Counted from the stretch's first letter, positions 41,999-52,155 are shown. The stretch is 64,000 nt of DNA from Brockia lithotrophica (GCA_003050565.1 PEBW01000003.1:213347-277346), one strand, 5' to 3'. Translations and numbers: made by a program. Notes: generated from the sequence alone by a model not told the origin.

Positions 41999-44900
41999 AT
42001 GTCTACGCGCGGAAATTCCGGCGGCGACGAACCGACTCTCGTGTTTTCTTCGGCACATCGTCCCCCGGAAGGCGAAGATCGACCTCCTCTGTCCGGACGT
42101 ACTCCGAACGGAAAAAGAAGGCCGCCGATCTGGCGGTACGTAGGATACGGTTTTGTCACGCTCGCCGTCCTTGCGGTGGCCTTTGCCTTGGCCGGTTTCG
42201 GCATCGCTTTGGGAATCGTGGCTTCTGTCTTTCAGAAAGAAGAGCTCCCTTCGTACGAAGCGATGAAGGAAGCACTCTTTTCGGGAAACCTCGCGAGTTA
42301 CGCCTACGACCGAAAGGGAAAGCTCATCGGGCAACTTCCTTCGGTGGAGACGCGCATCCCGACAAAGCTACCCGAGATTTCCCCGTACGTCGTCGAAGCG
42401 CTCATCGCCGCGGAAGATAAGAACTTCTATTCCCACCACGGGGTAAGCCTTCGCGGGATTGCCCGCGCAGCGCTTCAACAGCTTACCCGGAGCGAGATTC
42501 AGACGGGGGGCAGCACGCTTACCCAACAGCTCGTCAAGCAGACGCTGCTCGAGGACCTCTACCGCCAGGAAATCAGCGGCGAGGTAAAGGGCGAAGAACT
42601 TACGCGTCTGAAGTACAGGCGAAAGTTTGCGGAAATCTTCCTCGCCCTGCACGTCGAACGTTACTTTACCAAGGAGCAGATCCTCGAAGCCTACCTAAAC
42701 AAGATGTACTTCGGCAAAGCCCAGGGTCAAAACCTCTACGGAATCGAAGCCGCCGCCCGAGGGTATTTCGGTGTGCCCGCCAAAGATCTGAACCTGCCCC
42801 AGGCGGCCTACCTCGTGGGTATGCTTCAATCTCCAGGACTGTACGATCCGTACGATCCGGAAGGCCTCAAACGCGGCATCGACCGCATGCGCTACGTGCT
42901 CGAGAGCATGCGAAAGCTCGGAAAGATCACCGAAGAGGAATACCGGGACGCACTGAATTACGACATCGCGGGGAGCTTAAAGTCGGACCTTCCCCAGATC
43001 AGCTCGAACCGCTACCCGATCCTCACGGAGGAAATCCTCGACGAGGCCGCCGAAGCACTCGCCGCCCGGGAAATCAAAAAGCTCGGGCAAAATCCAGAGC
43101 AAGTTCGACGGGAGGCGCCGGCAGAATGGAAGGACCTCGTGCAGCGAAAGCGCGACTTCCTGAACACGGCCGGCGTCCACATCGTCACGACGATCGACCT
43201 CGATCTGTACGACGCCTTTCAAGACGTGGCCCAAAATGCGGTAAAGTACCTGCCGGACACGAAGATCTCCGTAACCTCGAAAGATGCCCAAGGAAAGGAA
43301 GTCCGGAAAGAGATCCCCTCGGTACAACAGTTTGCCGCCGTGCTCATCGACAACCGCACGGGGGCCGTCCTCGCGGAAATTCCCAACCGAAAGCCCCCGA
43401 CGGTAGACCCCGAATACGGGAAACGCTACCTCTCCTTTGCCCGCAACCAACCGTATTCCCCCGGATCTTCCATTAAGCCCATCCTCGCCTACGGTCCGGC
43501 GCTGGAGGAAGGGATTCTCCCCGGCATCGATTCCCCCGTGGAGGACACCCCCGTCGTCCTCCCCGACGGCCAAAAGGGCGAACACGTCGTCTACAACTAC
43601 AACCTTTCGCCGTTCAAGGGCCTCATGACCGCCCGTCAGGCGCTTTGGGAATCGCGAAACCCGCCGGCGGTTCGCCTTTTCCATCAGGTGGGGATGGAGC
43701 GCGCCTTCTCCTATGCGGAGGCGGCGGGGATCTCCACAATCACCCCAGAAGACAAGCGGGAATCCCAGGTGGCAGCCATCGGAGGATTGCGCGAAGGGAC
43801 TACGCTGTACGAGCTCACGGGCGCCTTCACGGTATTTCCCAACCAGGGGATCTTGAAGAAACCGTACATGATCGAGCGGATCACCGACGCAAGCGGCCGC
43901 GAGCTCTACCGCCACGAAGAAGAGGTCCGGCAGGTGTTTTCCCCGGAGACCGCCTACATGATCACGGATGCCCTGCGCGGCGTCGTCACGAACGGGACGG
44001 CCTCCGCCCTGGGAGCAAAGTTGCGAAGCGCCTACGGCGACGTGCCGGTGGCCGGTAAGACCGGGACGAGCGAGAACGATCAGGACTTCTGGTTCATCGG
44101 CTACACGCCGACCTTCACGCTGGGGGTTTGGGGCGGGTACGACATTCGAAACAAAGACCAATCGAGCGCCACGAGCCTAAACCGCGGCGGGACCCGCTTC
44201 GACCACCTCACCCCTTGGTTTACCTTGTACCAAAAGACGGTGCAGATCCTCCCCGAGCTCAACCCTCAGGGGAAATCCTTTCCCCGCCCGAATACCCTGG
44301 TCACGGTAAACATCTGCCTCCCCTCGGGAAAGCTCCCCTCGGAAACCTGCCAAAAGGCCGTGGGCAAGGTCCCCAAGGTGCAGATCGTACCCGGGCTCTT
44401 CCCGCGAGACCGCGTACCTACGGAACGAGACGACCGCGTCGTGGAGGCTCGCCTCGTCGTCGTAGGGGATAAGGAGTACCTCGCCCGCAACGACACGCCG
44501 GACGACCTCGTCCTCAAAGAAGTGCGGGTAAAGCGCGACCCCCTCCAGCTCCCCAAACGCGTCCGCATGCTCATCTCCCCCTACCCTACGGATTGGAGCA
44601 ATCACCTTCCGGAGGAAACCGACCCGCGCGCACCAACGGGGAAGGCTCCGAGTCCTCCGCAGGGGCTCACCGCAACCTTCGACGGCAACACCGTCGTACT
44701 CCGCTGGAACGCGAACGGAGAACCGGACATCGCGGGGTACCGCGTGTTCCGCATCGACGCCACGGGGGAGACGCACATCGCCAGCGTGATGAGCCACCAG
44801 CCGCTCGAAGTACACGATCCTTCGCCCACGCCGCTTTCCGCCTACCAGGTCGTGGCCGTCACGGTCGACGGCCGAACCTCGCCTCCGTCTAACCCGGTAA

Positions 44901-45307
44901 GCCCGTTCGACCTGAGCAAACCGCCCAAAGGCGTACCTTCTCCCCCAAAAGACGTTCGCGCGACTCGACAAGCGGACGGTACGATCGCCGTAAGTTGGCA
45001 GCCCAACGCGGAAAAGGACCACGTGACCCACTATTCCGTATACGCCGGGGATACGGACCACGGGCCGTGGGCAAAACTAGGCGACACAACCGATCCGTCC
45101 TTCACCTTTACCCCCACGGCCTCCCAGGCGTACATACGGGTGACCGCAACAAACGACGCAGGAGAGTCCGAGCCGAGCAAGGCGGTCCCTCTTCCCCAAT
45201 CCCAACCGACCAGCCCGCCTCAAGAGGAAACGACTCCTCCGCCTGCGGGAAATCGCGAGGGGACCCGAGGAATCCTGAACCTCCTACCCTCGCAGCCGAG
45301 ACGTTAG
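41999..45307 (+). CDS. Class A penicillin-binding protein with two fibronectin III domains
   Basis: Bifunctional peptidoglycan synthase, 1102 aa, anchored by one membrane helix (residues about 45-70). The glycosyltransferase (GT51) domain has EDKNFYSHHG near 138-147 and GGSTLTQQLVKQ. The transpeptidase has SSIK near 489, SRN near 551 and KTGTSEN near 687. Two fibronectin type III domains follow (about 884-970 and 980-1065), then a Pro/Gln-rich tail. AAAGGAGG precedes the ATG at 41999. Resembles PBP1/PBP4-type enzymes; the double FN3 tail is less common. Confidence 0.94.
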   Translation: MSTRGNSGGDEPTLVFSSAHRPPEGEDRPPLSGRTPNGKRRPPIWRYVGYGFVTLAVLAVAFALAGFGIALGIVASVFQKEELPSYEAMKEALFSGNLASYAYDRKGKLIGQLPSVETRIPTKLPEISPYVVEALIAAEDKNFYSHHGVSLRGIARAALQQLTRSEIQTGGSTLTQQLVKQTLLEDLYRQEISGEVKGEELTRLKYRRKFAEIFLALHVERYFTKEQILEAYLNKMYFGKAQGQNLYGIEAAARGYFGVPAKDLNLPQAAYLVGMLQSPGLYDPYDPEGLKRGIDRMRYVLESMRKLGKITEEEYRDALNYDIAGSLKSDLPQISSNRYPILTEEILDEAAEALAAREIKKLGQNPEQVRREAPAEWKDLVQRKRDFLNTAGVHIVTTIDLDLYDAFQDVAQNAVKYLPDTKISVTSKDAQGKEVRKEIPSVQQFAAVLIDNRTGAVLAEIPNRKPPTVDPEYGKRYLSFARNQPYSPGSSIKPILAYGPALEEGILPGIDSPVEDTPVVLPDGQKGEHVVYNYNLSPFKGLMTARQALWESRNPPAVRLFHQVGMERAFSYAEAAGISTITPEDKRESQVAAIGGLREGTTLYELTGAFTVFPNQGILKKPYMIERITDASGRELYRHEEEVRQVFSPETAYMITDALRGVVTNGTASALGAKLRSAYGDVPVAGKTGTSENDQDFWFIGYTPTFTLGVWGGYDIRNKDQSSATSLNRGGTRFDHLTPWFTLYQKTVQILPELNPQGKSFPRPNTLVTVNICLPSGKLPSETCQKAVGKVPKVQIVPGLFPRDRVPTERDDRVVEARLVVVGDKEYLARNDTPDDLVLKEVRVKRDPLQLPKRVRMLISPYPTDWSNHLPEETDPRAPTGKAPSPPQGLTATFDGNTVVLRWNANGEPDIAGYRVFRIDATGETHIASVMSHQPLEVHDPSPTPLSAYQVVAVTVDGRTSPPSNPVSPFDLSKPPKGVPSPPKDVRATRQADGTIAVSWQPNAEKDHVTHYSVYAGDTDHGPWAKLGDTTDPSFTFTPTASQAYIRVTATNDAGESEPSKAVPLPQSQPTSPPQEETTPPPAGNREGTRGILNLLPSQPRR

Positions 45308-45319
45308 CCGCGGGAAGGA

Positions 45320-45349
45320 AAGGGCCCGGTCCTTTGCGACCGGGCCCTT
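45320..45349 (+). terminator. Candidate terminator after the penicillin-binding protein gene
   Basis: A perfect 12-bp stem, AAGGGCCCGGTC and GACCGGGCCCTT, 12 bp after the stop, followed by a weak T-tract (CTCTGTCC). Confidence 0.7.
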
Positions 45350-45529
45350 CTCTGTCCCTCGGATGGGAATTCCCCCTGCGACCCGCGGGAGCCCGCGGAG
45401 GAAATCTCCGTATGCGATCCGCGCAAGCCCCGGGCTTACGCTATAATCGAAAGTAAGCGGCCGCAAAGTGCGACAAATTCGAAAGGCCGAGGGAACGGCA
45501 AAACCACGCACGACGGTAGGAGGGCCTTC

Positions 45530-45805
45530 ATGAAACGCCTCTTTCTCCGCATCGTGGGTCGCGTGCAAGGGGTTGGGTACCGCGCGTTCGTCCTCCGGGA
45601 AGCGACGCGACGGGGCATCACGGGATGGGTGCGCAACGAACCCGACGGCACGGTCACCGCGGAAGTGCAAGGGGACGATCGTTCCTTGAGCGACCTCCTG
45701 CTCGCCCTCGAGGAAGGGCCCCCTGCCGCCCGAGTCGACGACCTCGTGATCGAGGAGCGTCCCGTGGTCCCCGAGGAAAAGTCCTTCCGCATCGCCTACC
45801 GATGA
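45530..45805 (+). CDS. acyP: Acylphosphatase
   Basis: 91 aa enzyme hydrolysing carboxyl-phosphate bonds. VGRVQGVGYRAFVLREA holds the catalytic Arg and phosphate loop, and GWVRNEPDGTVTAEVQG holds the catalytic Asn. GTAGGAGGG precedes the ATG. A TATAAT lies at 45442-45447 without a good -35. Confidence 0.96.
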   Translation: MKRLFLRIVGRVQGVGYRAFVLREATRRGITGWVRNEPDGTVTAEVQGDDRSLSDLLLALEEGPPAARVDDLVIEERPVVPEEKSFRIAYR

Positions 45806-45903
45806 GCGGAAAGCTCGAAAGGGTCCCCGACCTACACCGTCCGTCGCGTCCGTTTGCAAGGGTGCGAAAGGAAGCATCCTCGGCTTCGCTTCGCTCCCGC
45901 GAT

Positions 45904-47439
45904 CTAGGCGACCCGCGCCCGCCGAAATAAGGCGACGAGCTCCACATGCGGCGTGTGGGGAAACATGTCCACAGGGGTCACAGAGACGAGTGCGTAGCCG
46001 CCGACCGTGAAGCGTGCGGCGTCTTCGGCAAAGGTCGCGGGATTACAAGAGACGTACACGATTGCATCCGGTGCCGCAGCGAGGACGGCGCGGACGGTTC
46101 GCGTCCCCGCTCCCGCCCGCGGAGGGTCCAGGAGGAGGAGCGACGGCGTACGTCCCCATTCCCGCAAGAGCTGGCCCAAACCTTCCCCTGCGTCGGCACG
46201 GCGAAACTCTACGTTCGTTACGGCATTTTGCGCCGCGTTGCGGCGCGCCGCCTCTACGGAGGCGGAAACGACCTCGATGCCTACCGCCCTTTCCGCCACG
46301 CGGGCGAGGGGAAGGGTAAACGTGCCCACCCCCGAATACAGATCGACGACCAAGGCCTTCGCCGCGGGATCCAAGGCTTCGCGAACGTAGGCAAGCGCCG
46401 TGGAAACGAGGGCTTCCGCCTGAAGGGGATTTGTCTGGAAGAACGTCTCGAGCTCGAGACGGTAGCGAAATCCCCCGAGGAGCTCTTCGATGTACGGTCG
46501 TCCTTCGAGCACGTGAAGGCGCTCGACCTGAACGGCGTCGGAAAGACTACGGTTTTCCGCCCAAAGAAGCCCGCGAAGGCCGGGAAAGGTGCGCCGAAGT
46601 TCGGCGCCGAGCTCGGTGAGCGAGGAAGCATATCCGTCGGGTGCCTCCGTCGCTACGAGGGCGACGAGAAGTTCGCCAGTGGCAAAGGCTTTGCGCACGA
46701 CGAGGTGGCGCAAAAGACCGGCGTGGCGGTCCTTGTCGTAGCCGGGAAGACCTCGCTCGCGCGCCCAGAGCCCTACGACTTCCCGCACGCGGTCGATGTC
46801 CGGATGGGCGATGTGGCACTCGGACAGCGGGAGAACTTCGCGGTACATCCCCCTGGCGTGGAGACCGGGGATTCCGTCGGGACGAAACGTAAATTCCATT
46901 TTGTTCCGGTAACCCCAGGGATGAGCCATCCCGCGGATGGGATGCACCACCGCATCGCTTATGCCCTGTGCGATCAGGAGACGGCGCACTTTGTCCTCTT
47001 TGTAGGCGAGTTGAAGCTCGTACGCCGCGTGTTGGAGCATGCACCCTCCGCAGACACCGAAGTGTTTACAGCGCGGGGCGACACGGTCTCCGTGGGAAAC
47101 GAGGACCACTTCCGGCCACCCACGCAGGACGCCCTTTTTCTGCGGGCGTAGGTCGACGCGCACGAAGACCTCTTCCCCGGAGAGGACGTAGGGGACGACG
47201 ACGTCGCGTGGCTTGCCGCGGTACGCGCGGTTCGCTCCGGAAACGCTTTGGTCCGAAGGTCGTCCGCGAAGATCGTCCCCCTCCGCCGCCCGCGAATCTC
47301 CGAAAGGCGGGAGCCCTTCAAGCCCCTCCCAGCCTGGGGTCCCCGGCTCGAGGCGGAAACGCCCTTGTCCTTGTTCGTCTAATTCGCGAATTCGCTCCCG
47401 CACCCAAAGCACGTCCCGAGCCTTTTGCTCGTGGGGCAC
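45904..47439 (-). CDS. 23S rRNA (uracil-C5)-methyltransferase, RlmD/RlmCD type
   Basis: SAM-dependent RNA m5U methyltransferase, 511 aa. The Fe-S Cys set RCKHFGVCGGCMLQH, the SAM motif DLYSGVGTFTLPLA, DPPRAG and the catalytic Cys in VSCNPATFAED are present. The TRAM region at the N-terminus (EEVFVRVDLRPQKKG) is recognisable. The frame runs far into hflX antisense, but the GTG at 47439 (or TTG 47442) follows GGGAGG. Target uracil not assignable. Confidence 0.9.
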   Translation of the reverse strand: MPHEQKARDVLWVRERIRELDEQGQGRFRLEPGTPGWEGLEGLPPFGDSRAAEGDDLRGRPSDQSVSGANRAYRGKPRDVVVPYVLSGEEVFVRVDLRPQKKGVLRGWPEVVLVSHGDRVAPRCKHFGVCGGCMLQHAAYELQLAYKEDKVRRLLIAQGISDAVVHPIRGMAHPWGYRNKMEFTFRPDGIPGLHARGMYREVLPLSECHIAHPDIDRVREVVGLWARERGLPGYDKDRHAGLLRHLVVRKAFATGELLVALVATEAPDGYASSLTELGAELRRTFPGLRGLLWAENRSLSDAVQVERLHVLEGRPYIEELLGGFRYRLELETFFQTNPLQAEALVSTALAYVREALDPAAKALVVDLYSGVGTFTLPLARVAERAVGIEVVSASVEAARRNAAQNAVTNVEFRRADAGEGLGQLLREWGRTPSLLLLDPPRAGAGTRTVRAVLAAAPDAIVYVSCNPATFAEDAARFTVGGYALVSVTPVDMFPHTPHVELVALFRRARVA

Positions 47440-47541
47440 CAACCGATCCCTCCCGAGACAACGACTCTTTCCTGAACACGTGGCTAGAAACCCCGAAATC
47501 GCCCCGCTCGCAGGGGTAAATTTCCGACAGGAGGCGTTCCG

Positions 47542-48708
47542 GTGGGCAAAACTCCGCGAAATTCCTCCACACCCGCGCGAACGCGCGCCCTCCTCGCGGC
47601 GTTTTTCTCTCCCGAAGACTGGGGCGAGCGGGAGTCGCGTCTCGCCGAAGACCGCCGGCTCGCCGAAACCGCCGGCGCAGAGGTGGTCGCGACCGTCGTC
47701 CACCGCAGGGAAAAACCCGAAGCGGCGACGCTCTTCGGGCGGGGGAAGATCGAAGAAATCCGTACCCTCCTCCAAGACGTGGGGGCGGAACTCGTCCTCG
47801 TAAACCGCTCCCTCACCCCCACGCAGCTGAGAAACCTCGAACGAGCCTGGGAGCTCCCCGTCGTCGACCGCGTGCAGCTCATCCTCGACATCTTCGCCCA
47901 GCGGGCCCGCACGCGCGAGAGCCAGATTCAGGTGGAACTTGCCCAGCTCCAGTACCTCCTCCCCCGTCTCGCGGGACGGGGCGAGTCCCTCTCCCGGCTA
48001 GGGGGCGGAATCGGCACGCGCGGTCCCGGCGAGACGAAGCTCGAAGTCGATCAACGGCGGATTCGCCGCCGCATTCACCTTCTCCGCAAACGGCTCGAGG
48101 AAGTCGAGCGCTCTCGCGCCACGCAAAGGCGTACCCGCCTGCGCCGCGGGGTTCCTCAAGTGGCCCTCGTAGGGTACACGAACGCCGGAAAATCTACGCT
48201 CTTTCGGGCGCTCACGGGGGCCGACGTGCTCGTGGAAGACCGCCTTTTCGCTACGCTGGACACGGCCGCCCGGCGCCTCCGCCTTCCTTCGGGGCGCACG
48301 GTCGTCCTCCTCGACACCGTCGGCTTCGTCCGCGACCTTCCCACGTTCCTCGTCGCCGCCTTTCGCTCCACCCTCGAGGTAGTCCGAGAAGCCGACCTCC
48401 TCCTTCACGTCGTGGACGTGTCGGAAGACGACTGGGAGGAGAAGATGCGCGTCGCCGAGGAACACCTAAGCGCCCTGGGAGCGCAGGACATCCCGCGCCT
48501 TTTGCTCCTAAACAAGAAGGACCGCCTTCCTCCCGAGAAGTGGCCCACACCTGCGGGCCTTTTCCCGGACTCCTCCCGGGCAGTCCTCCTCCTCTCCGCT
48601 ACCGACCCCCACGACCTCGCGCGGCTCAGGACGGAGTTGGATTCCTTCTTTGCGCGTGCGGGGACGGTCAGCTTAGAAGCGCCTCCTCCACCCACGCCGC
48701 CCGCATAA
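47542..48708 (+). CDS. hflX: GTPase HflX
   Basis: Ribosome-splitting GTPase, 388 aa. The N-terminal nucleotide-binding domain has LFGRGKIEEI and VDRVQLILDIFAQRA. The linker GGGIGTRGPGETKLE is followed by G1 GYTNAGKST, G3 DTVGFVRDLP and G4 NKKD. AGGAGG precedes the GTG. Its 3' end overlaps the convergent flavoprotein gene by 41 bp. Confidence 0.95.
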   Translation: MGKTPRNSSTPARTRALLAAFFSPEDWGERESRLAEDRRLAETAGAEVVATVVHRREKPEAATLFGRGKIEEIRTLLQDVGAELVLVNRSLTPTQLRNLERAWELPVVDRVQLILDIFAQRARTRESQIQVELAQLQYLLPRLAGRGESLSRLGGGIGTRGPGETKLEVDQRRIRRRIHLLRKRLEEVERSRATQRRTRLRRGVPQVALVGYTNAGKSTLFRALTGADVLVEDRLFATLDTAARRLRLPSGRTVVLLDTVGFVRDLPTFLVAAFRSTLEVVREADLLLHVVDVSEDDWEEKMRVAEEHLSALGAQDIPRLLLLNKKDRLPPEKWPTPAGLFPDSSRAVLLLSATDPHDLARLRTELDSFFARAGTVSLEAPPPPTPPA

Positions 48709-49843
48709 TTCGCGAAGGAGTGAGGAAATCGAGCGGGAGGGTCTCCCGCCGCCTGCGGAGGATCCGCTCCGCCAACCCAAAGCCTACGGCCGGGGCGAGA
48801 CCTACGCCGTAGGTCCCAAATCCCGCGGCAACCCAAAGACCTTCCGCACGTGGGCACGGCCCGACGATCGGGCTGTAATCCCGGACGTGCACGTCGTGGA
48901 CGGCAGTTCGTCCGGAGAGAAGTCGGGTGCCGTGCCCGTAGGGACCGAGACGCCGCAGGACCGCAAGTGCCGCCTCTTCTTCGCGGGCATGCCCTGCAGG
49001 AACGCTCAGGAGGAGCTCCTCTCCGCGCAGGACGGCCATTTCCCCCCCGGGAAAGAGGAGGAAGGGGAGCGGGGGGAGGGACTTCGCCGCTTCGTTTCTC
49101 TCGAAGGCAAAGGAGTACACCGCCCGTCGCCGACTTTCCACGGGAAGGTGCTCTCCTGCCGCGGCGGCAAGCTTCGGGCTCCACGCTCCCGCCGCAAGAA
49201 CCACGCGCGGAACCTTCCAACGCACCCGCGCACGTTCCCCGACGAGGACGGCCTCCACGCCGACGAGGCGGCCGCCTTCGACGAGGACCCGCTCCACTTC
49301 GGCTTGAACGGCCTCCACTTCGAGTTCCTTTAGCTTGCGGTAGAGGGCCGCATGAACTCGCGGCACGTCGAGTACGCCGTCGCCGGGACAGTACAGGCCT
49401 CCGACGATGGACTCCTCGGGTTCCCACCCCAGGAGCTGGGGTAGAGCTTCCCGCCCCACCCATTCGGGCACCAATCCCCAGGTGCGCAGGCGGCTGTGCA
49501 TCGCGTGCAGGACCGACCAATTTCGACCGTCCGCGAGGAGGAGGTAGCCCACAGGGCGGAAAGGAGGTGCATCCGCACCCTCGTCAAAGGGAAGGTACCG
49601 GTCGATATCGCGGTACACCTCGTGGCCGAATTGCGCCAGGCGGACGTTCACCTGAGAGAGGAAGCAGCGCCGTATCCCACCCATGCTGTGCCGCGTCGAA
49701 CCCCAGAGAAAGGCGAAATCGCGCTCCACGAGAACGATGCGTCCCGTAAACCCCAAAGCTCGAAGGAAATAGGCGACGCTCGCCCCCACGATCCCACCGC
49801 CGACGAGGAGGACGTCGGCGGAAAGCATACGGCGCGAAAACAT
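48668..49843 (-). CDS. FAD-dependent amino-acid oxidase-like protein (DAO family)
   Basis: 391 aa glycine/sarcosine oxidase-type flavoprotein. The dinucleotide motif DVLLVGGGIVGASVAYFL at the start, STRHSMGG near the flavin site, VVLAAGAWSP and GFGTYGVGLAPAVG at the end fit the family. No signal peptide. Oxidase or dehydrogenase substrate unknown. ATG after AGAGGAGGGG. Confidence 0.87.
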   Translation of the reverse strand: MFSRRMLSADVLLVGGGIVGASVAYFLRALGFTGRIVLVERDFAFLWGSTRHSMGGIRRCFLSQVNVRLAQFGHEVYRDIDRYLPFDEGADAPPFRPVGYLLLADGRNWSVLHAMHSRLRTWGLVPEWVGREALPQLLGWEPEESIVGGLYCPGDGVLDVPRVHAALYRKLKELEVEAVQAEVERVLVEGGRLVGVEAVLVGERARVRWKVPRVVLAAGAWSPKLAAAAGEHLPVESRRRAVYSFAFERNEAAKSLPPLPFLLFPGGEMAVLRGEELLLSVPAGHAREEEAALAVLRRLGPYGHGTRLLSGRTAVHDVHVRDYSPIVGPCPRAEGLWVAAGFGTYGVGLAPAVGFGLAERILRRRRETLPLDFLTPSRIMRAAWVEEALLS

Positions 49844-49874
49844 CCGTTCCCCTCCTCTCCCGACCGTCCTGCCG

Positions 49875-50936
49875 TCAACCCGAATCTTCCGAGGTGCTTT
49901 GGCGAAAGAGGTACTCCATGACGCCGTAGGCGTTCAGGTAGATATCGTGGCGGTACGCCGTCTCCCTACGGAAGATCTCCCTTGCCCGCTCGCCCCCGCG
50001 ACCTTGTGCACCGATTTCCCGCAAAATTCGTTCCCAGAGCATCTCCGAGAGCTGCTCTACGGCTTGGGCGAAAATCGCGGCCTTCTCCGCCTCTTCCCCT
50101 TCCCGCCACGGGCGGAGGTAGCGGCGAAGTACGAACTCCCCGTCTTCCAGGTAGCGAGGAAGCCACTTCCCGAGCTGACCGAAGACGTCCTCCACGGCCT
50201 CCGTTTCCCCGAAATGGGAGAAGAAGAGACGGCGGGGCTTGAGGGCGCGAAGCCTTTCCCACGTCCGGCGCATCGCCTCGGGATCGAATTGCGAGGGTAC
50301 CGTAGAGGGCAAGACGAGAAAGGTTCCCGTCCAAGCGAGGCGGCTGTACCACACCCCGGCAGCGTCTCCTGTAAAGACCCCTTCTGCGTGCGGAGCGTAA
50401 ATGGCAATGTGGTGGGGGGCGTGTCCGGGAGCATCGTAAAAGAAAAGCCGCCGTCCCTCGGACAGCAAAAGAAAATCGCCGTCCTGAACGGTGCGAACGC
50501 GATCGGGATCCACGGGAAGGACGGGCGCGTAAAACTCGTCGAATCGACCCCGGTAGAGCTCGCGCACCGCAGCGATGAGACGCCGAGGGTCCACCAGGTG
50601 CCGCGCCCCGCGCGGGTGCACGATCACCTCGGCTTCCCGCGCTTCTTTGAGGAATAGACCTACCGCTCCGGCGTGGTCGAGGTGGATGTGGGTGAGAATC
50701 ACCGTGCGGATGTCCCGGGGGCTCATTCCGAGCGTCGTGAGCCCCTTGAGGAGGAAGGGGAAGCTCACGGCCGGCCCGGTTTCGATGAGAATCCCTTCCT
50801 CGGGAAAGACGTAGGCTGCCGTCCGTTCGGGAAGGAACCAGTCGCACAGGTCGATCATGTGCAGTCCTCGGCCAAGCGGTGTTACGCTGCCGCAACGCGC
50901 CTGGACGTCTACGCTCGCCGATCCTTCGATTTCCAT
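49875..50936 (-). CDS. Metallo-beta-lactamase-fold hydrolase
   Basis: 353 aa with an intact dimetal motif H83-I-H85-L-D87-H88, then DAPGHAPHHIAIY, FTGDAAG and FFSHFGET. A helical C-terminal region of about 90 residues (EKAAIFAQAVEQLSEML) follows. Similar to YqjP-like hydrolases; substrate unknown. It lies 31 bp upstream of the oxidase-like gene on the same strand, so the two may form an operon. Confidence 0.87.
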   Translation of the reverse strand: MEIEGSASVDVQARCGSVTPLGRGLHMIDLCDWFLPERTAAYVFPEEGILIETGPAVSFPFLLKGLTTLGMSPRDIRTVILTHIHLDHAGAVGLFLKEAREAEVIVHPRGARHLVDPRRLIAAVRELYRGRFDEFYAPVLPVDPDRVRTVQDGDFLLLSEGRRLFFYDAPGHAPHHIAIYAPHAEGVFTGDAAGVWYSRLAWTGTFLVLPSTVPSQFDPEAMRRTWERLRALKPRRLFFSHFGETEAVEDVFGQLGKWLPRYLEDGEFVLRRYLRPWREGEEAEKAAIFAQAVEQLSEMLWERILREIGAQGRGGERAREIFRRETAYRHDIYLNAYGVMEYLFRQSTSEDSG

Positions 50937-51006
50937 TCCTTCACCCAGCCTTCAGACCCGTCCCGGGTCGCAATTCGACTTTTCTAAAAGGAAGGAGAGA
51001 TCTCCC

Positions 51007-51699
51007 ATGGCCGCGGGATGGAACCGGCCTCTCTTTCGCGATCGGGAGGAGGCGGGAAAGAGGCTCTCCGCCGAACTACAGAGGCGCTTCCCCCGCCTTA
51101 CCGCCCGTAACGCGCTCCTCCTCGCCATTCCCCGCGGCGGCGTTGAAGTTGCCGCCGCGATAGCCGCCGTGCTCGGAATCCCCCTCGACGTGCTCGTCGT
51201 GCGCAAGATCGGCGCCCCGTTCCATCCCGAACTCGCCGTGGGCGCCGTAGGCCCGGACGGGCGCCGCGTACTGAACCGCGACGTCATACGCCAACTGGGC
51301 CTTCGGGAAGAGGACTTTGCCGAACAAGAAAAGCGGGCCCGCGCGGAACTCGCGGCACGCCTGCGCCTGTACGGATTCCGCGGACTCCCTTCGCCACACC
51401 CCACCTATTGTATCGTCGTGGACGACGGAATCGCCACGGGCGCAACGGCGAAAAGCGCCCTTCTCTGGCTTCGCCAGGCAGCTCCGGCGAGCCGGTCGAT
51501 CCTCGCCGCGCCCGTGGCCCCTCCCGACACGGTGGAAGAACTCCGTCCGTACGCGGACGACATCCTCGTCCTCGCCACGCCCTCCCCCTTCGGTGCCGTA
51601 GGGGCCTACTACGAAAGGTTTCCCCAGGTGAGCGACGAACGCGTCCTCGATCTTCTTCTCCGCTACCGAAACGGGACGGAGCCGCGCCCTACGCCCTGA
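51007..51699 (+). CDS. Phosphoribosyltransferase-family protein
   Basis: 230 aa, type I PRTase fold. LLAIPRGGVEVAAAIAAVL opens the core and the PRPP loop reads CIVVDDGIATGATA. VVRKIGAPFHPELAVGAV is typical of COG1926-type proteins. Substrate unknown. GAAGGAGAG precedes the ATG. Divergent from the hydrolase gene. Confidence 0.87.
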   Translation: MAAGWNRPLFRDREEAGKRLSAELQRRFPRLTARNALLLAIPRGGVEVAAAIAAVLGIPLDVLVVRKIGAPFHPELAVGAVGPDGRRVLNRDVIRQLGLREEDFAEQEKRARAELAARLRLYGFRGLPSPHPTYCIVVDDGIATGATAKSALLWLRQAAPASRSILAAPVAPPDTVEELRPYADDILVLATPSPFGAVGAYYERFPQVSDERVLDLLLRYRNGTEPRPTP

Positions 51700-51726
51700 G
51701 CTCCCCGTCCGCCCGAGGAGCGAGGC

Positions 51727-52155
51727 TCAGTGAATGACGAGCACGGGGATTTCCGAAAGATGGAGGATCCGTTGGCTTACGCTCCCGAGAAAGATTTCCT
51801 GCAGCGGGTTGAGGCCGCGGCGTCCGACGACGATGAGATCGGCACCGAACTCTCGTGCGCGGCGTACGACCTCGGAAGCCGGGTCTCCCACTTCTACGTG
51901 GATTTCGTACGGGATCCCTTTTTCGCGTAGCGGCGCCGCATCTTCCTCCACCTCGTCGCGCGAGCGCTTTTCCACGACGCCCTGGGGGTCGAGGTCGGGT
52001 ACCATAAACTCCGTGAAGATGTACCTGGGTAGCGGAGACGTCACGCGGACCAGCGCCACGCGCACGTCCCCGTCGCTCAGTTTTTCCGCTACGTAGCGAA
52101 CGGCTTTCCGCGCTCCTTCCGAACCGTCCGTGGCGACGACGATGCGACGAAACAT
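51727..52155 (-). CDS. Universal stress protein (UspA family)
   Basis: 142 aa ATP-binding-type Usp with FRRIVVATDGSEGARKA and GRRGLNPLQEIFLGSVS. AAAGGAG precedes the ATG at 52155. Its C-terminal motif is very like that of the copy at 28955, suggesting paralogy. Confidence 0.92.
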   Translation of the reverse strand: MFRRIVVATDGSEGARKAVRYVAEKLSDGDVRVALVRVTSPLPRYIFTEFMVPDLDPQGVVEKRSRDEVEEDAAPLREKGIPYEIHVEVGDPASEVVRRAREFGADLIVVGRRGLNPLQEIFLGSVSQRILHLSEIPVLVIH

